From an uncultured Clostridium sp. (GTDB lineage: Bacteria > Bacillota > Clostridia > Lachnospirales > Lachnospiraceae), in NCBI GenBank assembly GCA_905192625.1, contig CAJJLI010000193.1, positions 1-5,404 on the forward strand: DNA of 5,404 nucleotides, read 5' to 3'. The notes under the pieces were generated by a model. It saw only the letters and a list, made by a program, of their open reading frames with translations. It was not told the origin of the DNA and searched no databases. Positions 1 through 5,404 of the stretch are shown here, one piece after another. The position numbers and the translations under genes were made by a program. Position 1 is the stretch's first letter. Each line of letters starts with the position of its first letter.

Positions 1-1824
1 TTCAGGAGCTACAATCTCTTGACTCCTCATTGCACTCGCCCCTTCCTCTAATTCCCGTGCTCTGTAAACTTCCGCTATACTCTCATCACTTATATTTTCT
101 TCTTGGTCAGCTTCATCCTCCATATCTTCTACATCTGCGCTTTCCGAATCAAATACAATCAATTCCGTTTCAAAAGTTTCAGATGTTTCAAAGAATACCG
201 AGTTTCCAGAGGTTTTTGAGGTATCAGCGCTTTCATATGTTTGTGATACCTCCAAGTTTTCTGACGTATCGCATGTTTCAGATGCCTCCGGATTAATATA
301 ACTTGCCCCAGGGTATAGTGCTGCATCTGCATCATATTCGATTCCGCCAAGACGCTTGGTCATGATTTTTTTACATATTTCATTTACGCTATCAAGGACA
401 ATATCCCTACTACGAAAATTCTTATGCAAATCTATTCTTTGATACTTACTATCCGTCACATCATAAGTATCATACTTCTCCATAAAAAGCTCTGGTCTTG
501 CCAAACGAAATTTATAAATACTTTGTTTAACGTCACCAACCATAAATACATTAGGCTCACCCAGACGCTCTCTTGAGATACTATTTAATATCGTTTCTTG
601 AACTAAGTTACTGTCTTGATATTCATCAATCATAATTTCTTTAAATTGCTCGCTAAGATCCATTGCTGCTTGGGAAGGAATGAGTTTACCATCTTCTTTT
701 AAAACTAAGATTTCCAGTGCATAATGCTCTAAATCATGAAAATCTAAAAGATTCTTTTCCTGTTTCTTTTTCCTGAAACGTTCTTTGAAGCTTAGTGTTA
801 ATTCAATTAACTTATTCACAGGACCTTTCACAGCTTGCATATCTGCTAACATTTCATCGCAAGACCCAAAAAAGAAATCTTTGCATAATCCAGACAACAA
901 ATCCTTCATTTTTGCTCGGAGTGCTTTTACAAGTTCTTTCTTTTCCTCCGAGACCCCTTCTTGCTTCTTTGTTGAAAGTCTCGCATACTTGATATCACTA
1001 AGACTATCTGAATATTCCTCATAGCTTTTTAGTCCACGCAAGCTATCTAATACATCTTGATCCGATAAAAGAGCATCCATATATGCAAGTGGACCATCGG
1101 CTTCCCTGCACACACTTATTGCTAAATCATTTAGCTCTCTTGCATCGTTAAGAATTGTTAAAATATATTCCATCACCTTTTGCATCCAAGGTGTTTGCTG
1201 CAAGCCTTCTAGGTCTGCAATGTCAAAATTCTTCCCCATAGATGCTAGCCATTCTTCTGGCCAAGGATAGCTCATAGAAAACCCATACAACTGTAAAATA
1301 AAATCTTCTAATACAGAGTCCGATTTTACACTTGCATAACTTTCAACAAAATCTAAAAATTCTTCCGAAGCTTCTTCGTATTGTTCTTCTAATAATTCAC
1401 TAATCACATCAGACTTAAGTAACGTAAGTTCGGCCTCATCTGCAATTCGAAATGAAGGGTCTAAGTCTATCATGTGAAAATAATTCCGAATAACATACAG
1501 GCAGAAACTATCAATTGTTGTAATCTGCGCCGTATGAATTAATGTCAATTGCTTTTGTAAATGCGTATTTTCTGGCTGTTCCATCACTTTTTTCTCGATA
1601 GCTGCACCAATACGCTCTCTCATTTCACCTGCTGCTGCCTTTGTAAAAGTTACAATCAGAAGATTATCAATATTAATATTGGAATCTTCCTGAGTAATCA
1701 TTGTTATGATTCTCTCGACTAAAACGGCAGTTTTTCCAGATCCTGCTGCTGCTGAGACTAATATATTACGATTCCGTAAATCAATTACCTTTTGTTGATC
1801 CGTCGTCCAAGTCATTGTTGCCAT
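1..1824 (-). CDS. addA: AddA, ATP-dependent helicase/nuclease subunit A (N-terminal 608 codons, continues past the left edge)
   Basis: AddA is the motor and second nuclease of AddAB: a 3'-5' superfamily 1A (UvrD/RecB-like) DNA helicase with a C-terminal nuclease that cuts the 3'-ended strand until Chi. The frame is open from 1824 to base 1. Motifs appear in the expected order: Q motif W6-T7 with Q10; Walker A at 25-32 (AAAGSGKT, K31); motif Ia TFTKAAA at 59-65; TIDSFC at 103-108; LDFHDLEHY at 360-368; Walker B DEYQD at 400-404; motif III GDVKQSIYKFR at 430-440; motif IV NFRSR at 469-473. Full AddA proteins have about 1200-1250 residues, so roughly half is missing: the rest of the 2A/2B domains, motifs V and VI, and the nuclease. 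ATG 1824 is chosen because AAAGGG lies 9 nt upstream. In-frame ATGs at 1833 and 1815 are too close to and too far from it. The gene overlaps addB by 44 nt. Residues about 513-554 form an unusual repetitive Ser/Thr/Glu-rich stretch. Confidence 0.97.
   Translation of the reverse strand, partial: MATMTWTTDQQKVIDLRNRNILVSAAAGSGKTAVLVERIITMITQEDSNINIDNLLIVTFTKAAAGEMRERIGAAIEKKVMEQPENTHLQKQLTLIHTAQITTIDSFCLYVIRNYFHMIDLDPSFRIADEAELTLLKSDVISELLEEQYEEASEEFLDFVESYASVKSDSVLEDFILQLYGFSMSYPWPEEWLASMGKNFDIADLEGLQQTPWMQKVMEYILTILNDARELNDLAISVCREADGPLAYMDALLSDQDVLDSLRGLKSYEEYSDSLSDIKYARLSTKKQEGVSEEKKELVKALRAKMKDLLSGLCKDFFFGSCDEMLADMQAVKGPVNKLIELTLSFKERFRKKKQEKNLLDFHDLEHYALEILVLKEDGKLIPSQAAMDLSEQFKEIMIDEYQDSNLVQETILNSISRERLGEPNVFMVGDVKQSIYKFRLARPELFMEKYDTYDVTDSKYQRIDLHKNFRSRDIVLDSVNEICKKIMTKRLGGIEYDADAALYPGASYINPEASETCDTSENLEVSQTYESADTSKTSGNSVFFETSETFETELIVFDSESADVEDMEDEADQEENISDESIAEVYRARELEEGASAMRSQEIVAPE
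163..288 (-). repeat. Ser/Thr/Glu-rich, imperfectly repetitive segment inside addA
   Basis: AddA codons about 513-554 encode a low-complexity stretch made of recurring SET, DTS, ETS and FET-like units (for example ASETCDTSEN and FETSETFETE). The DNA is repetitive too: the 10-mer gtttcagatg occurs at 176-185 and 275-284, exactly 33 codons apart and in phase. The segment lies after motif IV, following the conserved LGGIEYD-type stretch, and before ELIVFDSE, which resembles the family's ELLLID strand. It is probably a disordered surface loop that grew by short duplications. The reading frame stays open and the helicase motifs on its N-terminal side are intact, so it is probably tolerated. The boundaries are estimates. 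Confidence 0.6.
218..252. repeat. 9-bp perfect inverted repeat within the addA repetitive segment
   Basis: gaggtatca at 218-226 is the exact reverse complement of tgatacctc at 244-252, separated by 17 nt. It could form a weak stem in the mRNA. It lies in the Ser/Thr/Glu-rich insert and may simply be a by-product of its short repeats. No U-tract follows, so it is not an intrinsic terminator. Confidence 0.4.
1781..1824 (-). other. 44-nt addB/addA coding overlap
   Basis: The last 14 sense codons of addB and its TGA share these bases with the first codons of addA in a different frame. The shared DNA encodes the non-conserved AddB tail (after the iron-sulfur region) and the AddA lead-in that includes W6, T7 and Q10. 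An overlap of this kind fits a two-subunit complex made in matched amounts through translational coupling. Confidence 0.85.
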
Positions 1825-4800
1825 AAGAATCATCCCTTTCTTTTAACTCTGTCCATATTTCCTCGTTTGATAGTTCTTTTAACCTACGATAATCATAGCC
1901 ATCCATGCGGCAGTCAAAGCCACAAACAGAAGAATACGGACAATAATCACAAGCACTTTTCTTCTTTAGTTTATAAGGCTCTGGATTTGTTTTACCTTCC
2001 ATAATCTCCTTACTAAAATAATGCATCAAACGATCTACATAGTTTAATAATTTCTCAAAATCGTCAACGCTAGCAACGCTAGAACGTTTTGTTAATTGCC
2101 CATTCTTGTTTGTTTCTACCGGTATTACCTTAGATTTTTTGGAAGGGGCTAAGCCATCATCCGTAAAAAAGTTCTGATCCATATAAGCAATCACATCGTC
2201 TCTGGAATTTGCAAGACCATTCATGGATAACTTTTTGCTTATATCCTCCTCTACATGATCGGATTTTTCTACAATTGGATCATCTAGATTATAGTAAAAT
2301 ACACCTGCTGGAATGATTACTTTATCCGGATGTTTTTCTTTCATCATTTGCAACGCAGCAGATAAATACACGCTTAACTGCATCTGAAGTCCATAAAAAA
2401 GGCTTTGCAAATCAAATGAAGTGGATCCAGATTTATAATCAATGACTTTGATATACGTAACCTCTCCTTCTTCATATACGTCAATACGGTCAATTCTACC
2501 TCGTAGTGATAGAAAACGATCGGCATAGGAAAAGCTTTGCTCAAATACAGCCGGTTCAAATAATCCAACTTGCAACTGCTCACTTAATGTTTTAATCGTT
2601 CTTTGTAGCACTCGTGCCACTCGATTGATAATGTACTCATTTCTCTTGGAATTCGTTAAAATTCCATTTCCAAAATCCATCGTTGCTTCAATTACACTTT
2701 CATTCCCAAGTTCTATTCTCACCTCATCTGGCAGTGTATGCCATGTATAAGGAGTCTCTTTTAATTTTTTAGAGAATAACTCCAAAGCCTCATGAAAAAT
2801 ATTACCGATATCCGGCACCATGATCTGAAACTCATGTCTTTCTTCTAATAGTACACCATATTGTAAAAAATGAGAGAATGCACACGCTGCGAAACGTTCC
2901 ATTCTTGTTACGCTCCCCAATAAAAGCTCCCCGTACAATTTTTTGGCTACTTTTTTAGCGATTCCTGTTTCCGTATTGCAGTAAAATAAACCATCCAGTA
3001 TTAATTGCTTGTCCACTGGAAATGGGATTTCACCAGACATATACACCCGTAGTAACTCTTGGAACAACTCGACAGATTGCACATTATTATAATTTCGTAA
3101 ACCTTCAATTAAGTAAGATAATCCTTTGTCGGTTGACAACGCATCCGTAATACTACGTTCCTCATATGGTACCAAATCAAATTCCTTTGTTTTGATTTTA
3201 GGGAATAACTTTTTAATTTTACCTATGAGATAGGAGGCACGTAGCGCTTTCCCATCGCTCCCCGTTTTCGCATAAGATAGATACAATTTCTTTTGCGGCT
3301 TGGTCAAGTTTAAATAGATATAAAATTCAGTAGTATACGCATTTTGACGCTTCGTTGGTGAAAGTTCAATTTCATAATCCGAGAATAACTGCCTGTCTGC
3401 ATCGTTTAAAATTCCCCCTCCAGGATTGGCCTTTGGTACAATTCCATCATTCACGCCGATAAAGAACAATGCTTTAATATCCTTCAATCTTGTACGCTCA
3501 ATATCACCTACAACGATTTGGTCTACCCCCGGTGGTATCAACCCAACTTTTGCTTCTTTAAAACCAGTTTCTAATATGTCCTTAAATTCTTTAACACTCA
3601 GACATTCATCCCCTAAAAGTTCTACAATCCGCTCAAAAATCTCAATTACAATACGATATACCTGATCATATTCCTTTGCTTTTTGAAGGTATGCACCACT
3701 ATTTTTTTCACGAAATTGGACGGCCATTTCTTCTAATTGCTCCTCAACTTCATATTGAAGAAGCAAATTATAAATTCCTGTCACATACTCTATCACTGTC
3801 TTGTTGCCTTCTTGAAATACCTTGAAAAACTGCACGATTTCATCGTAGAAGCGTTTTCTCAATACATTTATCTCGTCAATTAAGACTTCATACTGTGTAC
3901 GGTAAACTCGTTGCCATTCACTCTCCCATTTACTTTTTCCACGTATTCCAAGTGCAATCACATAGTTTTCAAGCTTATCGATGTCTTCATCGTTCCAATG
4001 AACAAGTCCAGATTTTAAATATCGGAAAACGCTCTCATATGAAAAATTTTGCTCAACGACTTCTAGTGCAGCACGAATAAACTCCACTATCGGATTTGTT
4101 ATAATATCCTTTTTATTATCAATAAAGCAAGGAATGTTTGCAATTTCAAACTCTCTTTTTATTAAATCTCCATACTGTTCAATATCCCCAGTAACCACTG
4201 CGATATCCCGATAACGATACGAGTTTTCACGAAGCAGATCTTGAATCGTTAATATCGTGTGTACTACCTCACTCCTTGCATCCTTTGTAGCAATGATACT
4301 TATATCGTCCTGTTCCTTATTGTATGGTCGATAAGGATACCTAAAAATATTACGTTCCAGTGCACATAACGCATCGCTTCCTATAAATCGATATGGAACA
4401 AAGGCCTTCTCACCTTGTAACTCCATAACAATCGGTTCATCAATATCCACACGTGCTTCACTTGCAAGTTTCGATAGTTTATCAATTGTTTTTCCGGATA
4501 AATAAAACAGTTCGTGTTCTTCCTGCTTTTTATTTCGTTCTCTCTCATCCATAGTAACTGTTACATAAACCTTTTTAGCTCTTACTAATAATTTGTGTAA
4601 CAGTTTATATTGCGAAGGTGTAAATCCCGTAAATCCGTCAAAACATATTACCATGTTGGATAATATATTCGAATCGTCCATCACATCACAAAGCACATCT
4701 AGAATCTCTTCTGCCGTGATGTATTTATCTTCAAGGAAATCTTTAAATCCTTGATATATTGTTATAATATCTTTTAACTTATTTTGCAGCATCGGCTTAC

Positions 4801-5242
4801 TTTTAGAAACTTCATACATCTGCTCTAGCTCGTCCCTGCCTATACTATATTGAAATAGTTCTGAAAGAACCGATTTCATTTCATCAATAAACCCTTGCTT
4901 CTTAATATTCGCGCCGTAGAGAATTAAGTCATTTTTCTTCTCCATAACAACTTTTTTTACAATCATACTTTTACCAGTGTCTTCTAACACAAGACGCTGG
5001 TTGCCACCCAATTCCTCAAATACACGATACGCTAATCTTAGAAAGCTTAATACATCGATATTCATAATTCCTTTGTTCGGATGCATGCTTACTAGATCCT
5101 TTTGTGTTTGCAAGGTGAACTGCTCCGGTACTATTACCAGATAATTCGTATTTGGACATTCGATTGATTCCTTTATTATTTTTTCATATATATAATATGA
5201 TTTTCCAGATCCTGAACCACCCAATATAAATTGAAGAGACAT
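1781..5242 (-). CDS. addB: AddB, ATP-dependent helicase/deoxyribonuclease subunit B (complete)
   Basis: AddB is the second subunit of the cytoplasmic AddAB complex, which unwinds and resects double-strand breaks. In this family it recognises Chi and cuts the 5'-ended strand. The 1153 residues match the usual length (about 1150-1170). An intact Walker A lies at residues 8-15 (GGSGSGKS, K14). The Walker B position is degenerate, FDGF at 201-204, with G203 where a helicase has Glu, so this half is probably not a motor. A conserved helicase-like block GDIERTRLKDIK covers 579-590, with NDG at 598-600. The RecB-type nuclease domain follows: H817, D918 in GRIDRID, D935-Y-K937, and Q955/Y959. Iron-sulfur ligands are C787 and the C-x2-C-x5-C set C1098, C1101, C1107. 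The start at 5242 fits a Shine-Dalgarno 7 nt upstream and places the P-loop at the N-terminus as in relatives. It is the first gene of the operon in view and overlaps addA. All key residues are present, so it looks functional. Confidence 0.98.
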   Translation of the reverse strand: MSLQFILGGSGSGKSYYIYEKIIKESIECPNTNYLVIVPEQFTLQTQKDLVSMHPNKGIMNIDVLSFLRLAYRVFEELGGNQRLVLEDTGKSMIVKKVVMEKKNDLILYGANIKKQGFIDEMKSVLSELFQYSIGRDELEQMYEVSKSKPMLQNKLKDIITIYQGFKDFLEDKYITAEEILDVLCDVMDDSNILSNMVICFDGFTGFTPSQYKLLHKLLVRAKKVYVTVTMDERERNKKQEEHELFYLSGKTIDKLSKLASEARVDIDEPIVMELQGEKAFVPYRFIGSDALCALERNIFRYPYRPYNKEQDDISIIATKDARSEVVHTILTIQDLLRENSYRYRDIAVVTGDIEQYGDLIKREFEIANIPCFIDNKKDIITNPIVEFIRAALEVVEQNFSYESVFRYLKSGLVHWNDEDIDKLENYVIALGIRGKSKWESEWQRVYRTQYEVLIDEINVLRKRFYDEIVQFFKVFQEGNKTVIEYVTGIYNLLLQYEVEEQLEEMAVQFREKNSGAYLQKAKEYDQVYRIVIEIFERIVELLGDECLSVKEFKDILETGFKEAKVGLIPPGVDQIVVGDIERTRLKDIKALFFIGVNDGIVPKANPGGGILNDADRQLFSDYEIELSPTKRQNAYTTEFYIYLNLTKPQKKLYLSYAKTGSDGKALRASYLIGKIKKLFPKIKTKEFDLVPYEERSITDALSTDKGLSYLIEGLRNYNNVQSVELFQELLRVYMSGEIPFPVDKQLILDGLFYCNTETGIAKKVAKKLYGELLLGSVTRMERFAACAFSHFLQYGVLLEERHEFQIMVPDIGNIFHEALELFSKKLKETPYTWHTLPDEVRIELGNESVIEATMDFGNGILTNSKRNEYIINRVARVLQRTIKTLSEQLQVGLFEPAVFEQSFSYADRFLSLRGRIDRIDVYEEGEVTYIKVIDYKSGSTSFDLQSLFYGLQMQLSVYLSAALQMMKEKHPDKVIIPAGVFYYNLDDPIVEKSDHVEEDISKKLSMNGLANSRDDVIAYMDQNFFTDDGLAPSKKSKVIPVETNKNGQLTKRSSVASVDDFEKLLNYVDRLMHYFSKEIMEGKTNPEPYKLKKKSACDYCPYSSVCGFDCRMDGYDYRRLKELSNEEIWTELKERDDSYGNNDLDDGSTKGN
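1834..1839 (-). promoter_or_regulatory. addA ribosome binding site inside addB
   Basis: The minus strand reads AAAGGG, then a 9-nt spacer, then ATG at 1824. The site lies within addB codons close to that gene's stop at 1781-1783. It decides the addA start among three in-frame ATGs (1833, 1824, 1815). Its placement suggests that ribosomes finishing addB help to start addA. Confidence 0.7.
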
Positions 5243-5249
5243 CGATTAT

Positions 5250-5256
5250 CCTCACT
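5250..5256 (-). promoter_or_regulatory. addB ribosome binding site
   Basis: The minus strand reads AGTGAGG followed by a 7-nt spacer and ATG at 5242. The spacing is good and the match to AAGGAGG is moderate. It supports the chosen addB start. Confidence 0.7.
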
Positions 5257-5259
5257 TTC

Positions 5260-5273
5260 TATAATCTATTATA
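5260..5273. repeat. Perfect dyad overlapping the addB -10 element
   Basis: tataat-ct-attata is a 6+2+6 perfect inverted repeat, so each strand reads TATAAT. It might be an operator, or a chance result of AT-rich promoter sequence. A rightward promoter here lacks a recognisable -35 at proper spacing. Confidence 0.4.
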
Positions 5274-5276
5274 ACA
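5268..5276 (-). promoter_or_regulatory. Extended -10 promoter element for addBA
   Basis: The minus strand carries TGTTATAAT: a perfect TATAAT (5273 to 5268) preceded by TGN, the extended -10 form that can work with a poor -35. No good TTGACA-like hexamer is seen 16-18 nt upstream; TTGTTT at 5291-5286 is only 12 nt away. Transcription would start near 5261, giving a leader of about 20 nt before addB. This is inferred from sequence only. Confidence 0.55.
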
Positions 5277-5321
5277 AGGTAACTAAAACAATCTCACAGC
5301 TACCTCTTTCTACTTATCATA

Positions 5322-5347
5322 ATATCATGGACAAAAACATATCATGG
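5322..5347. repeat. Short direct repeat pair upstream of addB
   Basis: atatcatgg occurs at 5322-5330 and again at 5339-5347, 17 nt start to start, with a related tatcat at 5315-5320. The pair lies about 50-75 nt upstream of the putative promoter. Regulator binding is possible, but no known box is recognised. Confidence 0.4.
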
Positions 5348-5363
5348 TCTTGTTACTCCAATC

Positions 5364-5390
5364 GCCATTCGCAAGCGAGCTTGCAATGGC
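5364..5390. repeat. Imperfect hairpin upstream of addB
   Basis: gccatt pairs with aatggc and gcaag with cttgc, around a cgag loop and with one bulged C at 5370, giving an 11-bp stem. It is notably GC-richer than its surroundings. Neither strand shows a clear T-tract right after the stem (the plus strand continues tcattccgtttt), so it is a weak terminator candidate. It could instead be a copy of a dispersed palindromic repeat. The neighbouring gene lies outside the window. Confidence 0.5.
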
Positions 5391-5404
5391 TCATTCCGTT
5401 TTCA

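Noticed and set aside
30..296. Plus-strand open frame with repeated FQ/RF-rich peptide
   Set aside because: It is the antisense shadow of the repetitive addA segment. Its repeats only mirror the Ser/Thr/Glu codons, and it has no convincing ribosome binding site.
785..1024. Two overlapping plus-strand open frames opposite addA
   Set aside because: Antisense to the well-supported addA helicase domain, with no family resemblance in the translated sequence.
2374..2583. Minus-strand open frame within addB in another frame
   Set aside because: It lies inside the AddB nuclease domain, whose frame carries the conserved D918 and D935-Y-K937 motifs.
3426..4080. Plus-strand open frames (3426-3665 and 3895-4080)
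   Set aside because: Antisense shadows of the conserved addB middle region.
5386..5404. Possible start of a rightward gene (ATG at 5386)
   Set aside because: Only six codons are visible, there is no good ribosome binding site, and the ATG lies in the hairpin's right arm.
5243..5404. SOS (LexA) box upstream of addB
   Set aside because: No CGAAC-N4-GTTCG-like site is visible.
1..5404. CRISPR array, tRNA/rRNA, insertion sequence or new defence system
   Set aside because: No regularly spaced repeats, no RNA gene fold, no transposase or terminal inverted repeats. Almost all the DNA is explained by addB and addA, whose role is general DNA repair.

Overview
The window holds most of an addBA operon, read entirely on the minus strand. 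It encodes the two subunits of the AddAB helicase-nuclease, the Firmicute counterpart of RecBCD, which resects double-strand DNA breaks for recombination. The DNA is AT-rich. AddB carries an N-terminal Walker A motif and the four iron-sulfur cysteines of the AddB type found in Bacillus and Clostridium. Gene order (addB then addA) and protein character point to a low-GC Firmicute, most likely a Clostridia/Lachnospiraceae member. That placement is inference from sequence style, not from a search.

Layout, right to left in the direction of transcription. Positions 5243-5404 are the upstream region, with no gene seen. It holds a consensus extended -10 promoter element just before addB, a small dyad centred on that element, a pair of short direct repeats, and an imperfect hairpin near the right edge. 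Positions 5242-1781 are the complete addB (1153 codons). Positions 1824-1 are the first 608 codons of addA, which runs off the left edge. addA begins inside the last 44 bases of addB, in another frame, with its ribosome binding site inside addB codons, so the two subunits are probably translationally coupled. No frameshift or premature stop is seen in either gene.

How they work together (family knowledge): AddA is the 3'-5' motor and cuts one strand. AddB uses a degenerate helicase fold to scan for Chi and has a second nuclease domain, pinned by a [4Fe-4S] cluster, that cuts the other strand. The complex leaves a 3' tail for RecA.

The window is essentially a housekeeping repair locus; I see no new defence system or mobile element. 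The least ordinary feature is a Ser/Thr/Glu-rich, internally repetitive stretch in AddA (about residues 513-554), followed by a long acidic segment. It appears expanded relative to what I recall of the family. The upstream hairpin and direct repeats are the other unexplained structures.
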